From an uncultured Opitutales bacterium (lineage in GTDB: Bacteria > Verrucomicrobiota > Verrucomicrobiia > Opitutales > UBA953), in NCBI GenBank assembly GCA_934675585.1, contig CAKUQY010000005.1, positions 1 to 64,000 on the forward strand: DNA of 64,000 nucleotides, in the 5' to 3' direction. How positions within the stretch are numbered: position 1 is the first letter of the stretch; each line of letters begins with the position of its first letter. A program made the position numbers and the translations under genes. The notes beneath the pieces were generated by a model, which saw nothing but the letters and a program-made list of their open reading frames with translations, was not told the DNA's origin and did not search any database. Shown here piece after piece: positions 1 through 9,805 of the stretch.

Positions 1-135
1 TTTATTTGACGAATAAAACTTTCACTCCTTCACAAAAACTAAACCTTCGGTGTCATTTATTATGACGAAATGCGATTCGTTACTAGAACATCGCTTGTGC
101 TTGCGTTTTGTTTTTTTTTTTGACATTATGAAAAA

Positions 136-1248
136 ATGACACAAAAAAATCTTTCGCTACAAAAGCCTCCTCGAAACCTTTTCTTCGATTTCTTAAAAGG
201 AGTCTGCATTCTATCAGTCTCGATTGGGCACGCATTACAAACAACCATTCCTCCCAATGACAACGAAAGTTTTTTTGAAAACCCACTATTTATCTCAATT
301 TACATGTGGCACATGCCATTATTTGCAATTATTTCTGGATATTTTGCCTATTCAAGCATTCAAAAAAGTAATTCTTTTTTCTCTTTTATATGGAATAAAT
401 TCTTACACCTATGGGTTCCAAGCGTTACCGTTGGAGTGTTCTATATTTTAACTTCAAAATCTTTATTAGTTGACAACGAATATCACCAAACAATATTAGC
501 GTTAATTCGCAATTGTTTTACAGGCAGCCTTTGGTTTTTATCTGCAATTTTCAAATGTTTACTCGTTTCTTTCCTAATTAACAAATACATATCAAATACA
601 AAAATTCGTTTCTTTTCCTATTTGACCATCATATTATTATTGCCTACTCTTTATTTCTTTATCCATTTTTCAGTAGGAGCATGGTTTATATTTTTAATTC
701 CATTTTTCTATGGCGGCATCCTTTTTAAAGAATATGGATTTAAAATAGAATTTCTTACAAACAAACTTGTTTTTCTTGTTCCAATTTCAATCGCGATTTT
801 TATATTTTGCTATCTTATTTGGTCTACACCTTGTTATATTTACAAAACACCATTTCTTCCAACGCCGCCACTCGACAATGCTTTAAAAATAACATTTTTT
901 TCATCATTACGATTAGTCATTGGATTTTTGACAAGTTTTTGCATTGTCGTTTTTTCATACTGTTTTTATTTATTTTTAAAGAAATATAATGCTAACGCAA
1001 TATTAAACACCACTGCAAAATGTGGTCTCGCCTCACTGCAAATTTACGCCCTACAAGGTCCCATTTTAAAAATAATTACACTCATATTTGGCGATATAAA
1101 TTTTGAGCGTTGGGGATTTGACCAATCAATTACTTGGAGTTCATTTTTAACAGGAGCGATTTTAACAGCAATCTGCTATTGGACTTATAAACTACTAAAA
1201 CAAATTCCCTTTATTTCTACGGTCTTATTTGGAGAAATAAAAAAATAA
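136..1248 (+). CDS. Acyltransferase 3 family membrane protein
   Basis: A 370-residue multi-pass membrane protein. The first helix (about residues 16-34) carries an FFDFLKG start and an IGHAL His (H32). A second His lies in MWHMPLF (about 59), followed by SGYF. This is the layout of the acyltransferase_3 family (OafA/fucose-4-O-acetylase type), which transfers acetyl or similar groups to cell-surface sugars. Many hydrophobic helices follow to the C-terminus. The gene is AT-rich, contains no copy of the GCGGGAACG motif and stands beside glycosyltransferases, so decoration of a surface polysaccharide is the likely job (inference). The substrate cannot be told from sequence. Confidence 0.8.
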   Translation: MTQKNLSLQKPPRNLFFDFLKGVCILSVSIGHALQTTIPPNDNESFFENPLFISIYMWHMPLFAIISGYFAYSSIQKSNSFFSFIWNKFLHLWVPSVTVGVFYILTSKSLLVDNEYHQTILALIRNCFTGSLWFLSAIFKCLLVSFLINKYISNTKIRFFSYLTIILLLPTLYFFIHFSVGAWFIFLIPFFYGGILFKEYGFKIEFLTNKLVFLVPISIAIFIFCYLIWSTPCYIYKTPFLPTPPLDNALKITFFSSLRLVIGFLTSFCIVVFSYCFYLFLKKYNANAILNTTAKCGLASLQIYALQGPILKIITLIFGDINFERWGFDQSITWSSFLTGAILTAICYWTYKLLKQIPFISTVLFGEIKK

Positions 1249-1255
1249 TCAACTT

Positions 1256-2203
1256 TTATAATTCACAACCTACGACTTCACAAATATATTTTCTTAAAAT
1301 AGGGATTCGATTTTCCCATCCGCCCATTTTTTTTGCAACCTCATAATTTTTATCTACGATTTCTTGATAAGAATCAATATTATTTAATATTTCTCTCACT
1401 GTCTCCAAAGCATTTTTCTCATCAATTTCAACAACAGGATTAAAACCAAGCAAATCAATCAATTCTTGAGGCGCATGCCCAAGCATTACACAACGAGAAT
1501 ACATACACTCCCAATATCGTTGAGTCAAAGTTTCAATCGATCCCGCCATTTCTGGATGTGTAATACAGCGCGGGAAATTAACAACTATTTTAGTAGCCGC
1601 CAAACCATCCGTTAAAGCATCTTGATCTTTAAACAACAATTTCCCTTTTGCAAATTGTAAATTTACTTCATCTTTTATTTTTAAAAGCTCATTATGAATC
1701 GGCAAATAAAGTCTTCCGAGTTCCAACACATCGATCGATCTATTTTTTAACAAATTCCCAATTTTATATCCTTGTGAACTTAATCCCTCTGGAATATGCA
1801 CACATTTCACCTCTGGCAATTGTTTTTCAACAAATTTTGCGGTTTGACCTTGGGTAAAAAAAGCCAACCGAATATTATGTCGCTTAAAAGATGCAATTAA
1901 ACGATCCCAATATTTTGGCCAAGAATCCCAAATAATTGGAATAACATTGTTGGCATATCCAAACGGAAACGCCGCATTATCAATATATCCACCACAACAA
2001 ACAATTAAATACTTATCTTTACTCAAACACTTAAAGTTTCTTGAAATGCGCAATTTAGCAATTGCGATTCGCACATTTCGTGAAATGTTTAAAGCATCAA
2101 CAACAGATACTCCTGTTTTTGCAATCTCATCCGCGAATCCTTGGGTAAAAAATTGATAATTATTAGGCGTGTTGTAAGGATACAAAAGTCTTAGTTGTTT
2201 CAT
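1256..2203 (-). CDS. Glycosyltransferase, group 1-like
   Basis: A 315-residue protein without obvious membrane segments. The C-terminal third (RYWECMYSRCVML..., then VVEID and a closing helix) resembles the C-terminal sugar-nucleotide-binding half of GT-B glycosyltransferases (Glyco_trans_1_2 type). The N-terminal half is weakly conserved. It lies 15 bases after the stop of the next glycosyltransferase on the same strand, so the two are probably cotranscribed. It is AT-rich and free of the GCGGGAACG motif, which suggests a horizontally acquired polysaccharide locus. Donor and acceptor sugars are unknown. Confidence 0.65.
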   Translation of the reverse strand: MKQLRLLYPYNTPNNYQFFTQGFADEIAKTGVSVVDALNISRNVRIAIAKLRISRNFKCLSKDKYLIVCCGGYIDNAAFPFGYANNVIPIIWDSWPKYWDRLIASFKRHNIRLAFFTQGQTAKFVEKQLPEVKCVHIPEGLSSQGYKIGNLLKNRSIDVLELGRLYLPIHNELLKIKDEVNLQFAKGKLLFKDQDALTDGLAATKIVVNFPRCITHPEMAGSIETLTQRYWECMYSRCVMLGHAPQELIDLLGFNPVVEIDEKNALETVREILNNIDSYQEIVDKNYEVAKKMGGWENRIPILRKYICEVVGCEL

Positions 2204-2218
2204 AATAATTTTATTCTC

Positions 2219-3076
2219 TTAAAATTTTTCTCGTTTTCTTCCCCAAATACAAATCATTCGATTACAAACCCATCGTATCGTTCGATTTAAAAGTCGCAAA
2301 CATGTCATTATTGGATTTTCAAAATCATTTTTAGAGCGCTGACTATCATTACTTTTTCTCGCACAAAAAACGATTTGCCCAAAATACATTTTTTGCTCAA
2401 ACATATTAGGAATTACCCAACTTTTAAATTGTTCGAGATGAGGTTTTGCATAAACAAGCGCGCTCATAATCGCTTGATCATGGCGATTTTCAATAAATTC
2501 TTTATCTTCAAATGGCAAATCTTTTTCTGCAACATCGCCTACTAAATTTGGATCGCAAACTAAACGACACCATTCTTCCAAAAAAGCAATCGTTGCAGGC
2601 GTTTTTTTCCAAAAAGTAGGAGTTGCCATAAATTGATAAACATTCCACCATGACAAAAGTAATCTTCTTGCCAAATAATTTTTTATCGAAGATCTTGTCC
2701 AATTCTTTATTTTCCCACCAATCTCGACAAAAATAGCATCGCAAAATTTCATCAAAAAGAAAAAAATATGCCAGGCAAATGTTTTTCGAACGATACTCCC
2801 CGAATCTGCATAAACAACGACATCCCCATCACTTGCTACTTTTAACACCTCTAAAATTACAAACGGCTTCCAACACCAATAACCGCCGCCACGCTTATAT
2901 ACATCTTTCCTACCTTGAAAAATCGGTTTCTTTTTTAATCCTTCAGGCAAATCCTCTGGAGCAAAAACTTTTACATCGTCAAAAACACCCGTCGTTCGCG
3001 CTTCTTTCGCAATGCGTTCCCGCTGCTCCGAATAAAGTTCATCACCATAAGAAACAAAAAAATAATTCGTCTTCAC
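2219..3076 (-). CDS. Probable GT-A type glycosyltransferase of a polysaccharide locus
   Basis: A 285-residue protein. It contains a GGGYWCWKP block (about residues 64-72) followed by VVVYADSG, which I recognise from a family of capsule/O-antigen-locus proteins with a nucleotide-sugar transferase fold. YADSG would be the DxD-like metal-binding site. The basic C-terminus may contact the membrane. It lies in the minus-strand glycosyltransferase run between a GT2 gene upstream and a group 1 enzyme downstream. A single motif copy (near 3014) lies in its 5' part. The specific activity is not predictable. Confidence 0.6.
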   Translation of the reverse strand: MKTNYFFVSYGDELYSEQRERIAKEARTTGVFDDVKVFAPEDLPEGLKKKPIFQGRKDVYKRGGGYWCWKPFVILEVLKVASDGDVVVYADSGSIVRKTFAWHIFFFLMKFCDAIFVEIGGKIKNWTRSSIKNYLARRLLLSWWNVYQFMATPTFWKKTPATIAFLEEWCRLVCDPNLVGDVAEKDLPFEDKEFIENRHDQAIMSALVYAKPHLEQFKSWVIPNMFEQKMYFGQIVFCARKSNDSQRSKNDFENPIMTCLRLLNRTIRWVCNRMICIWGRKREKF

Positions 3077-3116
3077 AATTTCACTATTCTATTTTACTTT
3101 ATCCGCTTTTTCAATT

Positions 3117-4235
3117 TTAAAATGCTCGTATTTTTAAGGAATTTAAAGCAATCAAACCAATTAATATTCTTCTTAAAGTCGAGTGTGTAAACGCAGGAAA
3201 TCGAGAAACAACCAAGCAACATTTTTCTCCTAAAAACAACTCACCACGTGAAATCATTTCGTTTTGAATATATTCATTTTTCAAACTAAAATCTGGGCAA
3301 TACAAAAACATCAATTCATAATAATGCATCGCAACTGAATACCAAACTCTATGCCACGAATTTCCTCGGGATATTGTAATTTTTTCAAGCTCCTTTAACC
3401 AAAAACAAAAATACGCCGCCGTCATTTTAAATGTTTTTGAAACACTTTCAAAATTTGTTCGATAAAAATAAATCTCAGAATTAACTTTTTTAACCTTCCG
3501 AATTTTTCCTGAAGCAATCAAAAGCATCATCAAATCTTCACCATAATAAATCTCACGAGAAATATTCAATGCGTTCGTTCCAATTAATATATTTTTTCTC
3601 AAAATTTTTGAACATGGTCCAGGAACCCAAAAACCACGTTGAGAAGCAACTTCAATCGCATAATTTAGTCCATCAACTTCTCTCAATACTTCGCACTGCT
3701 CTTTTTTAAAATTTTCTTTTACTACTTTCCCTTCCACCAAATCAACATCGTCGCTTGCATAATTGAATAACGATTCCAGCGCAAACGGGGCGATCATATC
3801 ATCGCTATCAACAAACATCACCCACTCCGCGCGGGAATGCTCAACACCTAAACGCCGAGCAGATGTAACTCCACCATTGGGTTTGTGGAAAACACGAATG
3901 CGAGCGTCTTTTTGCGCGTATTCGTCACAAATCGCGCCGCAATTGTCGGGCGAGCCGTCGTCAACGAGGATGAGCTCAAAATCTGTAAATGTCTGCGCCA
4001 GAATCGAATCGATACACGCGCGCAGATATTTTTCAACCTTGTAAACGGGAACGATCACCGAAACCGCAGGTTTCGGTGAAGTGGTTTGCGAATGAGATTC
4101 GCAAGTGCTTCTTGCGTTCCCGCAAGAGTGATTCGCGCTGGGCGCAAGCGGTTCGCGAACAGAGTTCGCAAGTGGCTTTTCTATGAGTTTCGGCGAAGTC
4201 TGCGGAAAGCTTTCAACAATATCGACACCAGCCAT
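3117..4235 (-). CDS. Glycosyltransferase family 2
   Basis: A 372-residue GT2 enzyme. The GT-A domain begins near residue 57 (VSVIVPVYKVEKYLRAC) and shows the nucleotide-binding LVDDGS and metal-binding FVDSDD motifs. The first 56 residues are a low-complexity Ser/Pro/Thr-rich extension with no internal Met, so either the tail is real or a non-ATG start near residue 57 is used. The 5' end of the catalytic domain is nearly identical in DNA to that of the next GT2 gene and to a truncated copy near 7.7 kb, whereas the 3' half is unrelated. Likely role: assembly of O-antigen or capsule units. Confidence 0.85.
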   Translation of the reverse strand: MAGVDIVESFPQTSPKLIEKPLANSVREPLAPSANHSCGNARSTCESHSQTTSPKPAVSVIVPVYKVEKYLRACIDSILAQTFTDFELILVDDGSPDNCGAICDEYAQKDARIRVFHKPNGGVTSARRLGVEHSRAEWVMFVDSDDMIAPFALESLFNYASDDVDLVEGKVVKENFKKEQCEVLREVDGLNYAIEVASQRGFWVPGPCSKILRKNILIGTNALNISREIYYGEDLMMLLIASGKIRKVKKVNSEIYFYRTNFESVSKTFKMTAAYFCFWLKELEKITISRGNSWHRVWYSVAMHYYELMFLYCPDFSLKNEYIQNEMISRGELFLGEKCCLVVSRFPAFTHSTLRRILIGLIALNSLKIRAF

Positions 4236-4386
4236 TACGCCACCGCCTTTCTTGGTCTCGCGAATGTATTTTGCGGGAACGTAATTGAATTGTTTTCCAA
4301 CACGACAAAAGCCGCCTCGCGGGAACGCGAAACAGCTTTTAAATGACGAACAAACGCGAGCGTTTTTTCGTTATGAAGACAAAGTT

Positions 4387-5478
4387 TTACCCCCCCCCCG
4401 AAATTTTTATTTTATTATTCATTTGATTTTTTAATTTAACATAAAATTGCCACGCAAAATTTAAGACTCCATAACGCAAACCAAATAAAATACTTTCAAC
4501 AAAATCAAAAGTTTTAATGTGTCCTGCCACAAATATTTTTTCTCGCCAAGTTCTTCCCACAAAACCCTCGCCGCACTTTTTACCTTCTAAATAACATTGT
4601 TTTAAGCGTTGCAAACGCTCTACTCGCGAAATTATTGTATGAGAACGGTACAAGATTGTCAATGCTCGCCAAAACGCAGATGAAAATTCCTTTTCACCTC
4701 TAAAAAACCTTTGTGTTTTATTGGTGCGCAAAAACAATTTCCATTCTGATTCAAAATTATAATATCTAAAACTCGCAGATCCAGGATGCGTGATATAAAT
4801 ATAATCTTTGCAATAGTCGCGAAAAGTGATTTTTTCTACGTGTTCAAGATATTCGAACATAAAGCACAAATCCTCCGCAAGTTTTATATCTTCATCAAAC
4901 CTTACGCGTTCCCGCATAATGATTTCGTGGTTGTAAAGTTTGGAAAATGGATAACCCCAATTTTCAAGCGTTTTTTCTACGAATGCCTGTTTAACGCTCG
5001 TCGTTGCGGGAACAAATCGCAAATAGCCCGTGATCTTCCCAGCCTCGGTTACGCGCTTCATTCCCGAAAACACCAAACAATCTTTTTCGGGACCGTTCCC
5101 GTAAAGATTTGCCAAATAATGCGGCGAAACCGTATCATCACTATCCACAAACGCGATCCACTCACCGCGGGAACGCTCGATGCCGAGATTGCGTGCAGAA
5201 GAAACTCCGCCGTTTTCTTTGTGAAAAACACGAATATGAGGCATCAGTGGTTCGCTCGCGGGAACGCGAACAAGTAGTTCAGCGTTGCCGATTATTTCAA
5301 TTTCTCCACCCAAGCGGCGCGCGTATTCATCGCAAATCGCGCCGCAATTGTCGGGCGAGCCGTCATCGACGAGAATCAATTCAAAATCCGTAAACGTCTG
5401 CGCCAAAATCGAATCGATACACGCGCGCAAATATTTTTCAACCTTGTAAACGGGAACGATCACAGAAATGGTAGGCAT
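4387..5478 (-). CDS. Glycosyltransferase family 2
   Basis: A 363-residue GT2 protein starting directly at the catalytic domain (MPTISVIVPVYK), with LVDDGS and FVDSDD motifs. Compared with the neighbouring GT2, about 27 residues are inserted after CDEYARR, just where the conserved 5' block ends. The insert contains a VPAS tetrapeptide encoded by a motif copy. The C-terminal half is specific to this gene and aromatic-rich. The stop is followed by a run of C residues (4390-4399). It lies 4 bases downstream of the rloB-like gene, but its composition and motif content differ from that gene, so a shared origin is doubtful. Confidence 0.85.
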   Translation of the reverse strand: MPTISVIVPVYKVEKYLRACIDSILAQTFTDFELILVDDGSPDNCGAICDEYARRLGGEIEIIGNAELLVRVPASEPLMPHIRVFHKENGGVSSARNLGIERSRGEWIAFVDSDDTVSPHYLANLYGNGPEKDCLVFSGMKRVTEAGKITGYLRFVPATTSVKQAFVEKTLENWGYPFSKLYNHEIIMRERVRFDEDIKLAEDLCFMFEYLEHVEKITFRDYCKDYIYITHPGSASFRYYNFESEWKLFLRTNKTQRFFRGEKEFSSAFWRALTILYRSHTIISRVERLQRLKQCYLEGKKCGEGFVGRTWREKIFVAGHIKTFDFVESILFGLRYGVLNFAWQFYVKLKNQMNNKIKISGGG

Positions 5479-5482
5479 AAGA

Positions 5483-6133
5483 TTAACCTTTCAAATCTAA
5501 AATTTTACAAATAAGCGGTGCAATACCCGCATAAAATGTTGCTCGACAACATTCTGGGAATTTTCCAAAAGTTTGTTCCCACTGTCGCTGGTGTTCGAAT
5601 GCACTATCGTAGTGTGTCATTTTTCTTAAATCAAAATAAGGAGAGCCATCATGTTTATAAGTGGGCATAATCTTTTCTAAATATCGTTCTACCGCCTTAT
5701 GATTTTTTCTATTTTTAATATCTTTTTTGGGAAATTTTTCTTCCACACACAATACCGCCCAAAGTTCAATACAGGGCTTCATATAAGCAATATGTAGTTT
5801 TTCAGGTGTTTTAGCGTGAGCAACCCAATTTTTATAAAGTTTGCCTGCAACCTCTACTTCTTCCATTTTTTCATCATCGTCAAAAATAACCCATGTTTCA
5901 GCAGGAACGCTAAAATGGCTTGGCTTGGCGACGGAATCTATTGCCTTTTTTATCAAGGTTACGGGTTCTGAAACACACTTCTGAGAGGAAATCTTTATCA
6001 AATTTTTCTTATCTTTTACTAAATCCTGCAAATAACGAAGTTCTGTATGCCCCTCATGAAAAAGATTCACAACAAGTTTAAATGGTTGTGCTCTCGATAA
6101 TTTTGAATTGAAAATACGATGCAGTTTTGCCAT
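5483..6133 (-). CDS. rloB: RloB-like protein, second component of an AbiL-type defence pair
   Basis: A 216-residue protein. The N-terminal half has a VNLFHEGHTE motif, matching the EGxTE signature of the RloB family, and a later acidic WVIFDDDE strand as in Toprim-like metal sites. An ATG start lies 11 bases after the stop of the AAA ATPase gene, so they form an operon. RloA/RloB pairs are known as the two-gene abortive infection system AbiL (AbiLi/AbiLii). Activation of RloB by the ATPase after phage sensing is inferred by analogy. The gene has no GCGGGAACG copy, in line with acquisition by transfer. Confidence 0.75.
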   Translation of the reverse strand: MAKLHRIFNSKLSRAQPFKLVVNLFHEGHTELRYLQDLVKDKKNLIKISSQKCVSEPVTLIKKAIDSVAKPSHFSVPAETWVIFDDDEKMEEVEVAGKLYKNWVAHAKTPEKLHIAYMKPCIELWAVLCVEEKFPKKDIKNRKNHKAVERYLEKIMPTYKHDGSPYFDLRKMTHYDSAFEHQRQWEQTFGKFPECCRATFYAGIAPLICKILDLKG

Positions 6134-6144
6134 TCCATCACTCC

Positions 6145-7443
6145 TTATTTTTCAAATATTTTTCCAAAATCTCGAGGAAGAGGAATCGCACCATATGCAC
6201 CCTGCAAATAACCTTTTGCAAGGTTTTTATCAAACCGCGGATGAAACTGATAAAGTGAATACAAATCAGACGAACGATCTGCCCGTTTTTCTGCAAACCA
6301 AACTTCATCTGGGCGCCAAATTTCATTAGATAAAAGATTAGTATCATGCGCAGAAACAACAAGTTGAGATTGTGTTTCAGGAACCGACATAAACATTTGA
6401 AGTATTTCTTTTGCCAACATCGGATGAAGATGACAATCAATCTCATCAACAAAATAGGCTTTTGCCCCCGTCTTTAATTCATAGAGCATAGGCGCAAGCT
6501 CAATTAGCCGTTGTGTTCCGTCGGACTCCTCCTGCAATTTAAAAACCCGATCTCCGTGTTGTATTCGAAGTTCTTGCACCTTCACCACTTGCCCATTTTC
6601 AACCTCAAGCACCAATTCAGGCCTATGATTTAAAAATATATACCCGTTTTTGTCTCGCATAGTCAGGAATTCTGGCAATTTAGACACAAGCTCTTCCTGT
6701 TCTTTTTTTGTAAAACTAGACCAGTTTATGCCAGTAATACCAACATCCGCTTTTACCATTAATTCCTTAATAAACGAATGAAACGATTCCTTCTCAGAAA
6801 GACGATAGAGCACGCCTGCTTTCGGCGCAGAACTCCAATTCAAAACTTCAATATTTGAAAGTCCCGATAACGCATCGATAATATAATCTGCCCCTTTAAT
6901 TTTATTTTTATTTTCTGGAACGCGGATTCCGTCCGCTTCTAACTTTGTTAAATAAAGTGCGGAATCTTCGAGTGTTCTCCACTGATACCACTCGTCCGAC
7001 AAAAACTCTGGATTAGGCTTAATATTACTCCCAGTTCTTTCAAACAATAAGACGCTATCTCTATCCTCTTCGAGTGAAAGCGTCTCTTCTATAACACTTA
7101 TGCCGTCTGAAACAACTGAATAAGTAAAAATACGCTCCCCATGAGAATAAGTAAGTTCCATTCTCATCTTTTTTTTGCTCTCCCCATCGCCTCGAAATTG
7201 TTTCCCTATAAGACAAGAACAATCTCGAGTACGAAGCATTCCCAAAAATAGACCAATCGCTTTGAAAAAATTCGACTTGCCCGCAGCATTCGCCCCATAA
7301 ACAATAGCCCCACGCAACACAGATAATCCTGCAACGCGCACCTCATGATTTTTATGGTACTTAAAAACTTTTCCTGCAATCATTTCAAATGTTGCAGAAG
7401 TGTTAAAAGACAACAAATTTTCAACTTCAAATCGAATAAACAT
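6145..7443 (-). CDS. rloA: RloA-like AAA15 family ATPase (AbiL-type defence)
   Basis: A 432-residue ABC/SMC-like ATPase. It opens with the FIRFEVENLLSF strand typical of AAA15 proteins and has a Walker A GANAAGKS at about residues 50-57, a late Walker B (AYFVDEID) followed by HLHP, and the SAHDTNLL switch block. There is no long coiled coil, consistent with the short OLD/RloA group. It is the first gene of a pair with the RloB-like gene. Such pairs protect against phage (AbiL), and related ATPases act in PARIS-type systems. Motif density is zero across both genes, unlike most of the window. Confidence 0.8.
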   Translation of the reverse strand: MFIRFEVENLLSFNTSATFEMIAGKVFKYHKNHEVRVAGLSVLRGAIVYGANAAGKSNFFKAIGLFLGMLRTRDCSCLIGKQFRGDGESKKKMRMELTYSHGERIFTYSVVSDGISVIEETLSLEEDRDSVLLFERTGSNIKPNPEFLSDEWYQWRTLEDSALYLTKLEADGIRVPENKNKIKGADYIIDALSGLSNIEVLNWSSAPKAGVLYRLSEKESFHSFIKELMVKADVGITGINWSSFTKKEQEELVSKLPEFLTMRDKNGYIFLNHRPELVLEVENGQVVKVQELRIQHGDRVFKLQEESDGTQRLIELAPMLYELKTGAKAYFVDEIDCHLHPMLAKEILQMFMSVPETQSQLVVSAHDTNLLSNEIWRPDEVWFAEKRADRSSDLYSLYQFHPRFDKNLAKGYLQGAYGAIPLPRDFGKIFEK

Positions 7444-7655
7444 GATAACAGCAAGTTAACTAACGACTATTATAACACTTCTTGTCTGCACGAACAAGCA
7501 ACTTGTGAAAAAATCACAAATAAAACATTAAGTCAAAAATAACAATTTTTGTTCGCGAATACAAAACTTTCAACCTAATCAAATTCCAACTCTCGCTATT
7601 TCTTTTTATTGAGAAAAAGCATTCAATTCCAACACCTTTTTTAACTCGTAAAAAT

Positions 7656-7844
7656 ATGCTCATCGCGGGAACGATATTCGTCGCAAATCGCGCCGCAATT
7701 GTCGGGCGAGCCGTCATCAACGAGAATCAATTCAAAATCCGTAAACGTCTGCGCCAAAATCGAATCGATGCACGCGCGCAGGTATTTTTCAACCTTGTAA
7801 ACGGGAACGATAACGGAAATTTTTGGAGAGGAATTTTGATTCAT
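7656..7844 (-). pseudogene. Truncated glycosyltransferase family 2 copy
   Basis: The reading frame runs from an ATG at 7844 and stops at 7641-7643. It encodes only the first ~50 residues of a GT2 domain (ISVIVPVYKVEKYL through CDEY), then RSRDEHIFTS and a stop. The conserved part is almost base-for-base identical to the 5' ends of the GT2 genes at 3.1-4.2 and 4.4-5.5 kb. The metal-binding DxD part and the acceptor half are missing, so it cannot be an active enzyme. The break falls beside a motif copy (CGCGGGAACGA near 7663). It may be a recombination remnant or a donor of 5' sequence. Confidence 0.8.
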
Positions 7845-7967
7845 ATTTTTTAACAGGTCACGCAGATTACGCAAATTTAGCAAATTCAAATTCTTAAAAG
7901 TTAAAAAGTTTTTATAAAAATTATCATCTGCTTAATCGGCGGAATCTGCGTGAGAATTCATTAGAGA

Positions 7968-9749
7968 TTAGTATTTGCCATAAATTGGGCCGAAGTTTGC
8001 GCAAGCGCGGAAGTCGGCGCCTTCTGCATCGGCGGTGCCGAAGAGATTCCATGCCGCTGGACGATAAATTTTGTCCTCTGCCACGTTGTGTGCGTAAACT
8101 GGGATGCGGAGCATTGACGCGAGCGTGATGATGTCCGCGCCGATGTGGCCGTAGGTCCAAGCGCCGTGATTTGCGCCCATATTTGCCATGACCGAATAAA
8201 CGTCGGTGAATGCGCCCTTACCTGTGAGAATTGGCGCAAACCATGTGGTTGGCCATCCTGGGTCGGTGCGTTCATCGAGCACTTTATTAACGTTTTCTGG
8301 GAGCGAGCAAGTGTAGCCCTCAGCAATGACGAGCACCGGGCCTTGTCCTTTGACGAGGTTCATGCGGATCATCGTTACGGGAACGTCGCCCTTTGAAACA
8401 AAGTGGAGCGAGTAGCCACCGCCGCGGAAATATTCGCGGTTGGCTGGGCACCATTCAGAAGCAGCCATCATAGCATCGATATCTTGATAAGTGGTTTCGC
8501 CAGTTTTTTTCATAATTGGCTTGCCGTCAACGCCTGTTGCTTGCATGTTCCCGTCGAGCGCGGTTGAACCCGAATTGATAAGGTGCATAATACCGTTTTT
8601 CGCGTGGCCTTCCATCGTGTAGCCGGTAACGCGTTTGACTGCGTCTGGCGACCAGTAAGTGCGAATATCAGAGAAGCAAGCCGCTTGACCTGTCAATTGG
8701 TGCAAAAGAAGCATGCAAATGCCGTTCATCGCGTCATTTTCTGTCGCGAATGGAATTGCCTCGCGTGGACCGTTCCAGTCGAACGTACTGTTGAGCAACG
8801 ATTCTGCCATGTCGCCGTTTGGATAATAATCGGTCCAATGGCGTTGACCTTGGAAACCACCGCAAATTGCATTAAAGCCGAGACCTTCTTCTTCGCGGTC
8901 GATGGTTTTCAATTTTGCGTTCCCGTGCATCATGTCGCGGAAAATGATCGTCATCAAAATCGATTCGCGCAAAGTGCGATCGGCTTCTTCTTTTGAAAGC
9001 ACAAGGTCGGGGCGATTGCGATCTGGGCCGATTTTGACATATTTTTCAGCCCATTTGAGTGCGATTTCAAATTCTTCTTTATCGTAAATGCCGAGATCCA
9101 TGCGGCGGCGCACTTCGGTCATATCCACCGCTTGCACGCGCATACCGAGATAAGATTCCCAGAACGAGTGGTCGAGAATCGATCCCGCGATACCCATTGA
9201 GCAACCGCCAATCGAGAGATAACCTTTACCGCGAAGCGTTGCTACCGCAAGACCCGCACGCGCAAAGCGCAAAATCTTTTCTGCAACGTCGGCAGGAATC
9301 GAAGTGTCGTCCTTGTCTTGCACATCGTGGCCGTAAATTGAGAACGCGGGAACGCCTTTTTGAGCATAGCCAGCGAGCGCGGCGGCGAGATAAACTGCGC
9401 CTGGGCGCTCGGTGCCGTTGAAGCCCCAAATCGCTTTAGGAGTGGTGGCATCGGTTTCAAAAGTTTCGGTAATGTAGCACCAGCAAGGCGTTACCGTGAG
9501 CGAGCAACCAACGTTGTTTTCACGGAATTTTTGATTAGCCGCTGCTGCTTCTGCGGGACCGCCAATACAAGTGTCGGCAATGACGCATTTGACTGGCTGG
9601 CCGTTGGCGTGCTTAACGTTCGCCTCGATGAGAGCCGCTGCCGCTTTTGCCATGTTCATGGTTTGTTCTTCCAAAGATTCGCGAACGCCAAGGCGGCGAC
9701 CATCAATCGTTGGACGAATACCAATTGTAGGGAGTGTATTGTACTTCAT
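7968..9749 (-). CDS. fucI: L-fucose isomerase
   Basis: A 593-residue protein, close to the 591 of E. coli FucI. It begins with the family's [13 protein letters not shown] and keeps the conserved [21 protein letters not shown] and the late [22 protein letters not shown] block that carries the C-terminal metal/substrate site. It converts L-fucose to L-fuculose in the cytosol (EC 5.3.1.25). It lies downstream of the fucose permease on the same strand, forming a minimal uptake-isomerisation unit. The kinase and aldolase of the pathway are not in this window. Confidence 0.97.
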   Translation of the reverse strand: MKYNTLPTIGIRPTIDGRRLGVRESLEEQTMNMAKAAAALIEANVKHANGQPVKCVIADTCIGGPAEAAAANQKFRENNVGCSLTVTPCWCYITETFETDATTPKAIWGFNGTERPGAVYLAAALAGYAQKGVPAFSIYGHDVQDKDDTSIPADVAEKILRFARAGLAVATLRGKGYLSIGGCSMGIAGSILDHSFWESYLGMRVQAVDMTEVRRRMDLGIYDKEEFEIALKWAEKYVKIGPDRNRPDLVLSKEEADRTLRESILMTIIFRDMMHGNAKLKTIDREEEGLGFNAICGGFQGQRHWTDYYPNGDMAESLLNSTFDWNGPREAIPFATENDAMNGICMLLLHQLTGQAACFSDIRTYWSPDAVKRVTGYTMEGHAKNGIMHLINSGSTALDGNMQATGVDGKPIMKKTGETTYQDIDAMMAASEWCPANREYFRGGGYSLHFVSKGDVPVTMIRMNLVKGQGPVLVIAEGYTCSLPENVNKVLDERTDPGWPTTWFAPILTGKGAFTDVYSVMANMGANHGAWTYGHIGADIITLASMLRIPVYAHNVAEDKIYRPAAWNLFGTADAEGADFRACANFGPIYGKY

Positions 9750-9805
9750 AATTTTTTGAATGATAATTTGTTAAATTAAAAATTTAAGCGTTGCGGGAAC
9801 GCATT

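Noticed and set aside
4387..4400. Poly-C run after the GT2 stop as a phase-variation tract
   Set aside because: The run of ten C lies after the stop codon region and would not switch a reading frame that I can identify.
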